64,000 nt of DNA from contig JAPWGK010000038.1 of NCBI GenBank assembly GCA_029641185.1, positions 1-64,000 of the forward strand, given 5' to 3'. This document shows, in pieces, positions 33,900 to 47,000 of this stretch. Each line of letters begins with the position of its first letter. The first letter of the stretch is position 1. Origin of the DNA: Pseudofabraea citricarpa (Eukaryota; Ascomycota; Leotiomycetes; Helotiales; Dermateaceae). A program made the position numbers and the translations under genes. Under the pieces are notes generated by a model. That model was given only the letters and a program-made list of their open reading frames with translations, did no database searches and was not told where the DNA came from.

Positions 33900-35412
33900 T
33901 TACAACTCAGCTCGCGTAATCCCTCTCCCCCTATTGATCTGCACCATCTTATCCTCACCACCACTGACGATACCCAGCTCCTTATCCCACGCGACGCCAA
34001 ACACCTTGACGCCCTCACCCCCCACGGGACGCTTCGCGCTATCCTTCTGCGATTCTCGCTCGATGACGTAGACGGCTTCGCCCACGGCTCCGCCGCCTTC
34101 CTCGCGCGTTCCCGATCGCGTGCTGCGCAGATCCCATACCCTACACGTGCCGTCGTAGCTTGCACTCACGAGGCCGTAGTTGCTCTCGGGGTCGGGCGCG
34201 AGGTCGTAGACGACGTTCGTGTGCCCGCGGAGCGTCATGACTTGCGTGCTCGTTACGGATACGCGCGGGTCGAGGAGCGTGATGTGTCGAGCCGTTGTAC
34301 CGGCTGCTAGTAATTGCGTTGAGATCCCCGGGAGCGCACTCAGGCACATCAGTGGATGGGATGTCGTTCTGGTATCTACCAGCCTTGACGTCGTAAGATC
34401 TAACGTCCGCACCGTGTGGTCCTGAGAAGCACTGTATGCCACGGTCGAATCGAGCGGGTTGAAGATGACGGCTGTTGCGGGTGCCGTGTGAATGTTCATC
34501 ATAGAGAGAGCACCTCTCTGTGGTGTAGAAACCGAACTTGTAACCTTCCGACGCTTTGCGCTTGGCAGAATGGCAGACGGTGCAGCTGGCGCAGAATTGA
34601 CCACGCTCGTCCACAGACCAATACTGCAGTCTCCCGAAGCGGAGAGTATTCTGTTTGAAGGCCCATGAACAGCAATCGCATCCACGCTACGCTTGTGGCC
34701 GTACAGCTCTATTGTTGGCTTGACCTTTGCCGACATATGATCCTCCGCCTCGTTGTAGTTCCATACTCTGATCACCCGGTCCATATCCGAAGACGCAATC
34801 TGCGTGGGGGAGATGAACTTGGCAGCCTTGATGCTTGATGTGTGCCCGCCCGCGCTTACTGAAGCTGATGTAGCAATCGCCTGTCCGGACTTATTCCAAA
34901 CTCTGAACAGTCCGTCAAAAGATCCTGATAATATCCTCTCTTGTCCCGAGACAAATGAATTGCCGCCCCATGTTACTGCTGCAGAGCTCGCCGAGAGCAC
35001 GTCTACGCTGCTCACCCAATCGTCATGCTCAAAACTAGCCTCGTAAAGTGGTGGTATCAAACTTCGTACGTATTGCAGGTTTACCGTCGTTTCTGAAGAC
35101 AGGCCGTTCGCTGTGAGGTACTCTTCCAAAGTCGTGCGCAAGAAGGTGCCGTTGATGAGGAAGTCAAACGGAATCGGCTTGTCGGTATCTAGCATAGACT
35201 CCGAGTTGAGGATCTGTGACAAGCCATATCTCTTCACGTCTATTGTGAGGTTCTTGTCAGAAATTGAGTGACCCAGTAGTGCCAGGATTTGTCTTACTGG
35301 TAGGTACGAGCAGCTGTCGCTTTCCTTCCGGTAGCTCAATGTCGGGGGAATTCGTTATAAAGTATACCTGGACCTGCCCTTGCCGGGTGCTGTCTTGCAT
35401 CGGTGTATCCAT
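33900..35412 (-). CDS. ytm1: Ytm1, WD40 ribosome biogenesis factor
   Basis: Two exons (35412-35298 and 35239-33900) around a 58-nt intron encode 484 residues. The short first exon ([20 protein letters not shown]) and the start of the second form the NLE domain ([32 protein letters not shown]), which binds the MIDAS domain of the AAA ATPase Rea1. Seven WD40 repeats follow: an insert-bearing region around SAKRRKVT (basic, likely nuclear signal) and repeats ending in [39 protein letters not shown] and a final [13 protein letters not shown]. Ytm1 with Erb1 and Nop7 forms the complex needed for 60S maturation and release of pre-rRNA factors. The placement of the first intron inside the NLE domain gives PTNVKRYG. 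Confidence 0.95.
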
Positions 35413-35638
35413 GGCAGGCAATTACTGTGTCGACGCAGAAGTGGTAGAGGGGTTAAAGTTGAGTCCCGTCGCAAAGATTCAGATGGAAAAATTTACGGTG
35501 GGCGAGATGCACCATGGATGAGGTTCAGCCTTGTCACGTGTGGAAATTGGTTCAAAACGATATCGCATTTCTCGTCAAACCACCAAGGATACATAATAGA
35601 TACAAGCCAAGTACAGACAACCATTATCACCTAATTCA

Positions 35639-36446
35639 TCATTCCATAGTGCCAACCAAATCAAAATCCACATCGGGCCATTTATTCTGATTTAACCATT
35701 GGATCTCTCGCTCCGGCACGTTCCATCCTTGTTTGACAGTCATATCAAGACGTCTCAATCTAGCTCTGACTGCCTCGGTAGCTACTATCCTTCGCTCTCG
35801 TGCAATCAGAAAGCACAAGGCCAAGGCCAGGGGCAGATGGGGGATAGCCGCTTTGAGCCATGCCGGGCTTCTGTGTAGAAGCAAGAGGAGGACGTACCAG
35901 CGCTCGACCCAAGACGGAATGGAGATGATGGGCTGCGAGTGCAATTGATGGCTATACCACACTACTGAAGCGAGCACGGTGCTGATGCTGAAGGCCAAAA
36001 CGATTGTCTTCAGCCAGAAGGGATAGCGTGCCAATAGCGAGGCTCCCTGCACCTCAGCGATAGCCAACTCCAATTTCGCAATGTACAATTCAAGATGATG
36101 TTGCGCATCGAGTAGGTGTCCCACCACCATCACATTGCTGTAACGGTGCTCACCTGCAGTCAGTTCGTCGTCTTCAGGCGTGTAAACAGCATCTGTTGGA
36201 ACGTTAGCTTCTGGGACTCATTTGCAAAACTTGCTCCGTACCATCGATTGTGATCCCAGGAAGCAGTCCGCGTGAGGCTGCAAACCACTGGTGTCTGTTG
36301 TATCTTGCAAGATAAAGTATTATAAGCCTTCTGGCGTTACGGTCGCCCATGCTGGGAATTTCCGTTATCGACGCGAAAGCTCTCCGTGTAGTCGCGTGCC
36401 AAAAAGTCTGCCGCGCTTCACGTTCCGTCATGGGGGGTTCGTCCAT
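35639..36446 (-). CDS. Putative two-helix membrane protein, fungal-specific
   Basis: Two exons (36446-36242 and 36192-35639) with a 49-nt intron give 252 residues. The intron has GTACGG..CAACAG ends and a GCTAAC branch motif, and joins ITID to DAVYTPEDDE in frame. The soluble N-terminal half contains REARQTFWHATTRRAFASI and RRLIILYLARYNRHQWF. Two membrane-spanning stretches follow at about 131-150 (TIVLAFSISTVLASVVWY) and 176-195 (IPHLPLALALCFLIARE), and then a Trp-rich soluble tail. I do not recognise the family. An in-frame Met 40 codons further upstream is possible. It lies in tandem with ytm1, with 226 bp between the ytm1 start and its stop. Confidence 0.65.
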
Positions 36447-36939
36447 TTTCCCGGCCTCGTCAGTGTTGTTGGTTGGTGGTGAAGAATCTGATATGGGATT
36501 TGGGCGGGTAATATGACATGCTTTGATGCTTTGCTTTGAGTCTGGCGAGAGGGACTTCTGGAACAAAGAAACTAAACTCCCTAGAGCAACATTTTGGGAT
36601 GACAGACAAAGAAGAGAAAATTAAACCGGCGCTTTTGGAGCTTTCCTGGGATGGTGATAGATCAAGCTTCTGCGAGACAACAAACAAAGGAGTTCAGATG
36701 ACATAAAGAAGAGGGAATGAGTTTACTTTTGGGTAACGAAACAAAGAGGAATTCAGACGAACTTTGGAGATTCTCTGAGAGAGTGACATGGAAATGTCTC
36801 GAGAGAACATTAGACTTCCATGGGCAGAGAGACCGTCGAAGAAGTTTTCCGTAGAATCCACTGCACCCCTATTTATCAAATCCAAGGCCTACTTCTGCTC
36901 CCTCGTTTTCCCTATTTTGATATCAGTTCTCCAGCCAAC
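36447..36939. promoter_or_regulatory. Divergent promoter of the membrane protein and the 481-residue protein
   Basis: The 493 bp between divergent start codons contains no supported coding sequence. A possible N-terminal extension of the plus-strand gene (Met at 36,820) is in frame but lacks conserved character. Confidence 0.35.
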
Positions 36940-38604
36940 ATGACTTCAACCAACAAAATGTTCTCCGAGCTTGACGGCTGGCACATTCAATGCATTTATC
37001 CAGCGTTGCAGACTCCCAGACGCATGGCTTCTTACGCTATGAAAGTCAACCTGTTGCTGGACGACATTTGGGGTGTGGACGACGATGATAACAGCAACGA
37101 GACACCAACACTCGAGGTTGCTGAGGTCCAAGACTGCACGGACTACAAGGGCCAATCCACCGTTCAGGTACTATTCTAAAAATCTACTAAGCCTCCGGCC
37201 AATTTGAGAGACTTCCAGGCTGACAGTGACTAAACATCAGATTAGATTTCAACTGCATTCATCACTTAAGACTCGCCCCGAGGACGTCCAACTTGTATTT
37301 CAAGATGCTGCTCGCTATTTTTGCGAACGAGTCTTTGACTTGTATGCCGATGGAACTATCTCTCGGATTGGATATCTCACAACACAATCCCTACTGGGCA
37401 TTGAACCGCAGAGCCCAACGTTCCGGTACTATTGGACCAAGACCTTCCTACGACAAATTCTTGATCGGGACATACCCAGCTTCAACTTAATTAGCAACAC
37501 TAACTCCAACACAGCGGCTTGGTAGGTACCTGTGCACTTTTTGTAATAAATCCTAACAGTTGAGCATATAGGACCAAGGGAATAACGTTAGCTTTAGCCT
37601 TGCTCGGAGAGGAAGACGAGTCAGTCGGAACCCCAGCAGGGCTACGGCGTTCGGAGTTGGTTAGGCACGCTGGTATATCACTTTCTAGAGCGGCAGTAAG
37701 GGATTATGCTTGGACTAGGCTACTTGACGCTGACGTCCTATAGGAGCTAAACAGCAGAGGAACTACCGAAGAACAACGACATCGTGTTCAACAGTTAGCT
37801 TCAGATTTTATATTGAAATCACAGTCATTACAGCATGAACTAGAATATCTCTTCGGTATGTATAGTTCCAGCCAATTATTCATAATCTAATATGGAATCA
37901 TAGAAACATCAGCGGAACGTCCGTCAAGCGGCAATGCGAATCTCACAAAAAACGCCGAAGCTTCTTTATTCAACACCATCTTTGATATCTTGAATATTGG
38001 GTTTGACCTCCTTACTGTAAATGTGGAATTCTGGAATCTATGGCAGAAGGTCACCAACGAGTCAGCCAATGGTATGTGTATATCTGGAGGAGTGGCTGTT
38101 TTTCCTGTTGGTGCTTTCATTGGCGACCACTTCCTTGGTTTCGACCCTGCAGCCATATATGGACTCATGGGTGTAGCTGCCGTAGATTCTGTTTTGCTCT
38201 GTACTCAATTGTACTTCCATCACAAATTTTCCACGGGGATAGCAAGGATCAAAAATCGTGTGCTATCCTCGTCAAACTTCTTCCTTGCTAGCATAAAGGA
38301 CTATGTATCAACCAGCAATTCGATTAGAGAATCGCGATATTCAAGACGTATCTTCAACAATTCTACCACTCTAAGACAATATATTCTTAGTGCCTATTGT
38401 CTCCCGGCTGCCAACGAAGCAAGGGGAAATATTACAATGGGATATTTGGAAACAGCGCCTCCTAAGACAGAAGCTAGTGAGCAAAGCGCGATGATAGATA
38501 TTGCCTCAGTCATTGGCGAGTACGTTGTATTCATGCAATTATGCTTGGGGCTTAGGCGAGAGGATCCCTACCTACAAGAGTTCTTCACAAAGCACGACGA
38601 TTAA
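36940..38604 (+). CDS. Hypothetical protein with a central hydrophobic region
   Basis: Five exons (36940-37167, 37241-37521, 37572-37695, 37744-37855, 37904-38604) keep a single frame over 481 residues with four small introns (73, 50, 48 and 48 nt). All have GT..AG ends, and two show CTGAC/CTAAC branch motifs. The intron at 37696-37743 is needed to remove an in-frame TAG at its acceptor. No known domain is recognised. The N-terminal half is soluble with alternating charged helices. Residues about 300-350 (GMCISGGVAVFPVGAFIG, YGLMGVAAVDSVLL) are strongly hydrophobic, and the C-terminus is helical and charged. Membrane association is inferred. Confidence 0.65.
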
Positions 38605-39613
38605 CGACATAAGCGTCTTGGGCGGTATGTTTTCGTTCTCAAGCTATGTTTGATGGCATTTGTATTTTCATCCAAAATTGCTAGGTTGTGTTAGGTTTCA
38701 GGATGGATTCATCAAGCAATAAAATGAATACAATTGCATTTTCTCTTGGCTTTTGATAACGTCACTAATATAATCGATGATCCAGTCCAGTCTCATTCGA
38801 AGTTATAAACCATAGAATAGCTACTTTAGGCAAATGTTGGTCTCTCAATTAGCTGAATATCTCATCTAGAGGTATTGTCTCCGAGAATTCCTGCCGTCGC
38901 TTAACTAGAATAATTTCTCGCCCAGTTCTTTTATGCAACAAACACTCCGGGTCGCTAAACAGGTAGCTGAACTAGCTAGGGGCAGGGATTCTGAACGGCT
39001 CAAACGGCCAATTTTTTTAGTGCCTGATTTCAAATAACGTAATCCGTCACGACTTACGATATTGAATTGCTTCATTTTTCTCCTCTCATTTTGTAACATT
39101 ATAGTCACACATGTGTTTAGTACCTTAGTTTCTGATACCGGTTAAATAAGATATATGCCAGGCCGGGTTATCTGTTAGAAGGTGGAATTAACTTTGATGA
39201 CATTTTGCCAACTGAAAGATTACGTACATGGTATTTAGGTGCATGTTGTAACCAATGACGATAGCGAGTTCAACTCGGACAAAAAGAGGACAGGAATGGG
39301 CTTTCAATTGAGCCGAATATGTCTGCCAATTGTTGGTGTGTGCGGTGGTTTGTAGACGCACGTCTATATCCGAAGCTAATTCCGTCTTATATTACCGAAG
39401 CAGCCCAACATCCTCACTCATCACATCCAACAACAAGAAAGAGAAAAGAAAGCTGAAATCTATATAAGACAGCCTTTCTGCGCCAGAGTCTGGAGTGTAT
39501 AAAAACTACTTTCACTATTCCTGATTCTTGCTTCTATCAATCTTCTTTCTTGTACGTCGCTTACTCGCTTTATCGCTTGTCGAATTGACCATATTACGAC
39601 AATCATTCTCATC
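38605..39613. other. Intergenic region upstream of the DJ-1/PfpI gene
   Basis: A 1.0 kb region with no supported gene. It contains the 3' flank of the hypothetical gene and the promoter of the next one, with a TATA-like element near its end. Confidence 0.5.
39461..39468 (+). promoter_or_regulatory. TATA-like element of the DJ-1/PfpI gene
   Basis: tatataag lies 146 bp upstream of the start codon at 39614 and is followed by a T/C-rich leader. Position and sequence fit a fungal TATA box; no experimental support. Confidence 0.4.
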
Positions 39614-40294
39614 ATGGCTAGTATCGATACCAAGCTGCGAGTTAAGGTTGCAGCATTGCTCTTAGAGGGCGGTGACCTCCTCGACCTCGTTGGCCCTTTC
39701 GAAATGTTCTCGGGTGTTTCGCACAACGAAGATCTCAACAAGGCCGACCACGCGATCAGCATCGACTGCATCGGAACCAAAGAGATCGTGCGGCTGCAAA
39801 ACGGATTCAAAGTGGCACGAGATTTCAGCATTGAGGAAGCTATTGCAAAAATCGACGACTATGACATTCTCGTCGTTCCTGGCGGGCCCCCAGCTGCTAT
39901 GGAAGCCTTCGCAACTACCGGAACCCCCGAACTTGCATTCGTGAAGGAATTCCTTGCTCTCCCCCAACGACCGGGGAAAATGGCTCGCATTGCCTTTTCC
40001 GTCTGCACGGGAGCTTATTTGTTGGGTGCTGCTGGTGGTTTCAAGAATAAGACGGCTACGACTCATTTTATGTGCTTGGATGATCTGAAGAGGCTCTGTG
40101 GAGAGAGCACTAATGTTATTCGCGAGCGATATGTGGACGCAGGCGAGTTGGAGAATGGGACTAAGGTTATTTCTGCTGCGGGTGTCTCATCTGGTATGGA
40201 TGCTTCGTTGTACTTGATCCAGAATTTATTCTCTCTTGAGGCTGCGAAGACTGTAGCTTCTGTTGCAGAATATGATTGGAGGAAGACTGAGTAA
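39614..40294 (+). CDS. DJ-1/PfpI family protein (class I glutamine amidotransferase-like)
   Basis: An intronless 226-residue frame. The family pattern is clear: VKVAALLLEGGDLLDLVGPFEMFSG at the start supplies the Asp/Glu that support catalysis. IDDYDILVVPGGPPA forms the central strand, and IAFSVCTGAYLLGAAGGFKNK contains the nucleophile elbow Cys. TATTHFMCLDDLKR and a DAGELENGTKVISAAGVSSGMDA block follow. This order is that of the isonitrile hydratase/PfpI branch of the superfamily. Related proteins act as isonitrile hydratases, glyoxalases, chaperones or proteases; which applies here is not visible. No targeting signal is seen. Confidence 0.9.
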   Translation: MASIDTKLRVKVAALLLEGGDLLDLVGPFEMFSGVSHNEDLNKADHAISIDCIGTKEIVRLQNGFKVARDFSIEEAIAKIDDYDILVVPGGPPAAMEAFATTGTPELAFVKEFLALPQRPGKMARIAFSVCTGAYLLGAAGGFKNKTATTHFMCLDDLKRLCGESTNVIRERYVDAGELENGTKVISAAGVSSGMDASLYLIQNLFSLEAAKTVASVAEYDWRKTE

Positions 40295-43200
40295 AAAGAC
40301 CGAGTCGTCGTGGAATATTAAAGGACCGGCTTGGATGATCTTTTGACTCAGTATTTGAGCTTTAGTTCTATATAACTAAGCGATCTGTGGTCATATTCTC
40401 GGACATGTTATTGAGACTTGAAAGGTCTGACTATACTTTCATATTATTTAGGATCATGAATCTCCCTATATATGATATTTAGGTAGAAAGCAAACATATA
40501 TCTGTGGGCCTACTTATCTATAGCATGAGTAAATGAAGAAATATTTTGAACCTTCAGACATTTGATCTTGCAAATCGTGTTCAGAATAATATATAATATA
40601 AATATATAGATACGATGTTGATTTGGCTTTTTATTAATGGTTAATTACTTTAATAACACCCAATTTTGGTTGAAATTATTAAGCCAACAGTCATATGTTG
40701 ATATTTGAGTTTTGTCTATTTACATAACTGAGAGTAATTAACACAAAGTATTACCAGATAACTCCAACAAATATCGTAATTCTTATTCCCAATATCGTCT
40801 TATGATGTAATCACTCTAATAAAGCTTAAATTGATTTGTAGTTATATTTATTTGAGGTTCTTGGTAAAGTAGTTTTCAGTATTTTAACAGTTATACAACA
40901 ACTGTTTACATAACACCTATAAGTCAAATAATTATGGGCAAAATAGACATCTCCATGGCTTAAACGTATTAGTATAACCAAGGAATCACAATCCGTGTAG
41001 CAGAGAAGTAATTAGCAGACAGTTTGTAATATATGAGACTTGTCATCAGATTTACCTGAGCCACTATATGGCATAAGATGCTTCATGTATTCATACGAGT
41101 TCCTCAAACTAATCTTATAACAATGAATCATGCCATCAAAATCTGATTTAACAATTTTAGGACTATAAACATGTTGATTTCAAGATTTGATATTATTGAT
41201 TTAATAGCAATTGTTGCCATAACTTTGATTGGCCTGTATTTTGGTGGCTTGGGGGACACTCTGAAAGTTATTGTTACCTCCTAACATTCGGAAGAAAATA
41301 AGTCATGACCTTATAAAGCAGAAAATAAAGCAACTTTAGTGCTAGGTGACTTTGCTCCTTTGTGAGTGTACTCAAACAGAAAATAGGCAGTAACTCGCAC
41401 GATACAAAGACCTGTTTCCTTGCATGTATTGGGTGTTAGAATAGTCAGTATAATTACTAGGAGCTGAGAGAGATGGCATATCAAGAGATTATAGGTATCT
41501 TTTATGCCGAGGCATCTATATTCTGTAACTATTTCGTACGCTTGAGTAGCCGATGCTTATATTAGTGACTTTATAGGCTCGAGCGTAAGCTGACTTGAAT
41601 TTACTTGGGCAAGCTGTAAATGCATGTATCAAGCTTGATTTGGAAGGCCGAGTATATAAATTCATAATAAAAACGTCTACCGTCTTATAACCTTCTTGCC
41701 AGTGAAAATTCAGCCCGAAGACTTGGGGCTGTGCCTTGCGTTAAGCTAGGAAGACTGATTACTGGGATATTTTAGGCTCAGGTTGAGATCCATCATGTGT
41801 TATTGTGTGGTTCAAGATTGTGTCGGGAAAATTTTCATGCTTACCCGAGGTATGGAATGGGACTTTCTGGTAAGTGGAGAGAGGGTTTAGTATACTTCGT
41901 TGCACGAGAGAAGCTTTGGACTAAAGTGTTAGAATAAAAGAAGAATTCCAAGCGACCCAGTGAACGGACGAGCCTCAACTTTTCATTACGTGTCAAGGGG
42001 GCGATCTTCTAGGAATCAAGAGAAAGCAAATTACGAAGCGCTACTTATTTTTCGTCAGATCGGGGGAATTGAAAACCGTGCACTTGTATATAAAGTCTGC
42101 TATTCTAAATTATGTCCTCTCGACTTCAGCTCCTGCTCCCACTTTTGCCGATTTAACGAATTGCTTTTGAGGATATACTCCAGACTCCGGAGCATCAAAT
42201 TTTGCCGTGGCCGTTGTGCTGACTAAGTTGTTATCGCACAAGGCAATGCGCTGCAAAGAACATGGTGTAGCCCATGCGTTGTGCAAACGAGAAAAAGGAT
42301 GCATCCACTAGATCTGTGAAATGCCTTTCTTTTCTTATCTGCCTTCAGCATTTCCAGATCCAGTGGGCTGGAAACAGTCACCGTCTCAAGGCTGAAGAAT
42401 GTATGTCAGATTATCAAAAACCTACCGCCCGACAGTTCTACCTTATCTATTGTACACCCAAGCCCCGAGTGCGAGGCCCTGTTATTCGAACGAATCATGT
42501 CGTATCATTAGATGGAGCTTCTTCTTAAACCAATAGGCTTAGTTGCCTCGAAGGCCGTCGCACGGAGTAATTTCTAGTTCTCAGTTGGTTAGTGCGAACC
42601 CCGGACTGCGAGACAGCCCAGCGAGCCCAGCAAATATTGTATGGGGGTGACAGCCTAGGCGAAGCTTGGGGCACTCAAGCATGCCGTTATCTCTCGGCGG
42701 GCTACATGCCAAGCTAATGCACGTCACATCGGGAAGGTCGATTCTGTCTTGGTTTATTATCTATCTACCAATGATATTTGCTAGGCTTCAATGGGCGTGA
42801 AGGGAGTATGATAGAAGTTGTCATACGTAAATGAAGCTGAGCTTTGGTACTGTGGCACGAGACCTCCTGTGGTCGTCGAGAAATGATTGACTTTTTAATG
42901 GCCATATCTACGGTCTGACAGTCAGACGGCACGGAGCGTTGGTAGGGCCTGCATGTCGCTTTCCAGGAGCGAAGAGAAATTCAAGAATTACAGGTCGCTT
43001 GATTTATTGATTTCTCTTTTTGTTCTGGAGAGATATTGCTGCCTAGAATTACTATCAATTCTTCAAGGGATTGAGGGTGTGCTACGCCGATCAGCAGCTG
43101 GGGGCCAGATTAGAATTTACCCCTCTGCAAATTCCAGGCTGCATGAGCTCCATGCCCTTGGCCCGAAAAGTCTTTATACTAGCCTCCAATAAAATTCAGT

Positions 43201-44032
43201 ATTTGACCATATCCCTCCTGCTAGATGCAGGCTCTCGGCTCAGATTCCGGAGCTCTGATTTACTCCCTAAGAATTAGTCGGCTACCACTTTTTCCCGCCT
43301 ATATAGCCTTTCGACTATGGTTGGACAAGTTATGTAAATGTAACCAAATATCGGGTCCCACCACATGTCAAGGACATGGCTAGAACCGGCACGAGGATAA
43401 GGACTTGGACAAAGCTTCTCCAATGATATTGGTTTTATTGCGAAAAATAAGTGGAATCTCGATGGTTGATAAAATCCTTGGGAAGAGTGTAGGATCTTGT
43501 GGGACGGCCTGTACAACTTGCGATTGCTCGGGGCTCGTATGATTTTTCTATGAGTAGACTTTCTAAAATGTCTCGTCGTAAATCCTCCCTTGCATGACCT
43601 GTAGGTGGGTAAATGCTGCGCTGGAAACGAATCATCTCCCAATTGGCCTCCCTGTTTTCTCAGCGAAGGTTCTCAAGCTTGCCATAGGGTCTAAGCTTTG
43701 CCTTGAACCACAGGGCGTCGAACATGGTTGAAATGATCTCCCAATGTTCCCACACACCGTGAAACGCCACACCGACACCTGCTTGTTCTTATCTCTGTGC
43801 CGCACTCGATTTGGGAAGGAGATTGTATTTTGCCTCCAAGCCACAGTCAGATATTCTTCTAGAAGGACGAATCGTCTCCGTAGCTATCTAGCGGCTGCTA
43901 TACTTAAGGTAAATGGTGTCGCACCAGAAATCCCTTTTTCCCCAGCCCTCTTCCGACTTTCAACGTCGATACTCGAGCTACAAGTGAGAGGGTCCTATTA
44001 TCGACACCCGACCATAGAGCAGCATTTCCAAG
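40295..44032. other. 3.7 kb gene-poor region
   Basis: The left half (about 40,300-41,950) is AT-rich. The right half has ordinary composition but many stop codons in all frames. Only short frames without any recognisable protein occur. The last few hundred bases must hold the OPT transporter promoter. Decayed mobile DNA is possible but no terminal repeats or coding relics were identified. Confidence 0.5.
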
Positions 44033-47000
44033 ATGGCCGACAGCGAGAAGATCGTCAAGACGACGCCGGAGATTACGACTACCGACGAGAAGAAGGTTCC
44101 TACCGTCACCGAACATGAGCCTTTTGATCCTGTTGCCCAGAACATAAAAATTGGAGAGTTCCCAGCGCAGCCTTACCCACAAGGAGACCAAAGCTCTTTC
44201 AAAGAGGACATTGACAATGAAATCGATGCTGATCTCTATAAACCATTCCCCATCGATCCAAACATCCCCGAGGAGTCTGAGATATTGACTCTACGTGCCG
44301 TCATAGTCGGTATCGTACTTGGATCTCTAGTCAATGCCTCCAATTTGTATCTTGGTACGTACTGTTTTCAGGTTCAAAACAATATCCCGTATTGCATATG
44401 GAGGGAGTCAAGGAAGAGAAAACACGAGATCAATACGAAGTTGATTGATTGCATGACTGGAGTGAAGTGGCAGGCGGCCTCAGAGCATAGCTCCGCTGAC
44501 CACATGGGCGATTCACGCGATGGCCATCGTGGCAGAACTGGAGTCGGATTTCATTTAGCATTTCATACATCTAAACATCTTGTCTCCTCATTGTCTGACA
44601 TATATGTAAAAAGGTCTCAAGACAGGTTTCACATTCTCAGCGACCCTCTTTGGCGCAATTTTCGGTTATGGAATTGTCAAAGGTTTTTCGAAGACGAATA
44701 TTCCCCTCCTCAGAGGTAGCTTCGGACCTCAGGAGAACTCGATCATACAAGCGGCCGCTGCTGGTGCAGGTGGAATCGCGGGAATATTTGTAGCTGGTAT
44801 CCCGGCGATGTATCAACTTGACCTTCTCGGCCCTAGCCCAAAGGCAGACATTGGTAGAATCTTCACCATTACGATTGTCTGTTCCTTCTTTGGATTATTT
44901 TTCGTTACTCCCCTTCGAAGATTCTTTGTTATCCAGGTTGCTCGAGAGTTGAAACTTTTGTTCCCGACACGTAAGTTCTCATCCCTCGTCTGTCATATCA
45001 CGTGCAGTTCAACGTCGTCCTTTGGTCGCCAAAGTTAAGCGACCATGACCCTCAGCACTACCCACCACCGTCACCCAAAATGTGTTTCGTTTACATCTTT
45101 AGGTCTCTAGCTAATAGCATGAAGCTACTGCTACTGCTGTAACCATTAGATCCATGCATGCTGTTGGTGCTGGTGGACAGGAAGCGATTAGCAAGCTCAA
45201 AGCTCTAGGGATTGCATTTGGCGCTTCTATCATTCAACGAGTTGCTTCATACTACGCCATAGGCATATTATATGACTGGCATGTGTTTACCTGGATCTAC
45301 GTATGGAGTGGCAAAAGTAATTGGGCTCTCAATATTGAAAATTGGGGATGGTTTATGGGTAAGCGAGAACCTCACACATTCACACCTTTTCCATCATAAT
45401 CTACGCCATACTTCCAACCCTACTCTGCCCTTATTATACAAGTAATACTGACAATTCATCACAGAGTGGACCCCGGCGTTTATTGGTAAGCAGCCGTGAT
45501 GCTACAATTAAGCCTCTTCTGAAAACTTTGCAAGCACTAACCAACTTTAGGATCTGGAATGCTGATAGGTTTAAACTCTGCCATTTCCATGTTTGCTGGT
45601 AGCTTTCTTGCCTGGGGTTTCATTGGCCCGCTTCTTGTACACTACGGTGAATGCATTGGTATTCAAACACACCCAGATGAGCCCGAATGGGACGGTCTCG
45701 TCTCATTTTTCAGTCTCAGCGGTTTACAAATTCCCGGTAGAAAGCCATCACCGAGGTACTGGTTACTCTGGCCCGGCGTCATGATAATGGTTTGTTGTTC
45801 TCTGGCGGAACTCTTCATCCAGTACAAGATCATCTATATTGTCTTCAGATCTGGGTTCCACGAGGCTTGTAAAGGCATTAACCGACTCACAACTAAGCGA
45901 GGACGACCCGTCAAATTCTTTGAGAAGCACGGAGCAGATGTTCAAAGATATGAAGATGTTGTGCAGGATTTTGCACGGCCAGATCAACAAGTTAGAGGTT
46001 GGATGTGGGGATCGGGACTGATCGTTACAATTGTCCTCGCAATGATTATATGCCAGTTCCAATGGGTAAGCTTATCTCTTTCAGTTCCTCTATCTTGCTC
46101 CCACATTGAGGGACAAATCAACGGAGGTTCATAGAAAAGGGCAGTGGAAGATCAAGTTATGCTTAGGGATCGATCACTGATACCACAAAGCATCACCTGA
46201 TCTAAGCTGCCTTTACTTCACAAATATCTTTAGTAGCAAGCCCGAATAGTATAAGTGCTAACTTTCCGTATAGCAAATGCACCCAGGTCTCACTATTCTT
46301 GCCTGTGTTCTTGGATTCCTCTTCTCCTTTCTTTGCATCCAAATCGGAGCTGTCACGGATCAAACACCACTTACTGCTGCGTCGAAAGCATCTCAACTGG
46401 TTTTTGGAGCTGCGACTTCAGGCCACGGCTACAGCATTCAGCACGCTCAAAAGCTTAATTTGATCGCTGCCGGTATTGCTGGTGGAGCAGCTGATGTAGC
46501 TACCAGTCTTACTGGCGATTTCCGAACTGGCTTCCTCCTTCGAACTCCCCCGATTAAGCAATGGCAGGCTCAGGCTATGGGGACATTCATTTCAATATGG
46601 CTTGCACCAGGACTCTTCGTTTTATTTGCTACTGCCTATCCTTGCATTCTATACCCGGACGAGTACGAGACGTGTCCCTTTGCAGCCCCCAGTGTATCCG
46701 CATGGCGTGCAGTGGCCCAGGCTGTAACTGATCCTTCAGGTATGTGCAGGTTTCGAGCGACCTGAAATCTATACGCTCAATAGCTTCCCAAAAGTCTTAC
46801 AAGAAAGAGAGCTAATGCGAATCCAGTTTCAATACCGAGGAACAGTGGGATATTCAGTATTGTCATGGGCGTTGTGTCCATTCTCCAGGTCGTTTTCCGT
46901 CATTTCTACCTTGTCGGATCACGCGAGAAATACCGCGCATACCTCCCCAACTGGGGTGCCATCGCTTTGTCTTTCGTCATTCCTAGTCCGGTGTTTACTA

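Noticed and set aside
41960..43277. Several short frames in the gene desert
   Set aside because: None continues across plausible introns or matches a known family.
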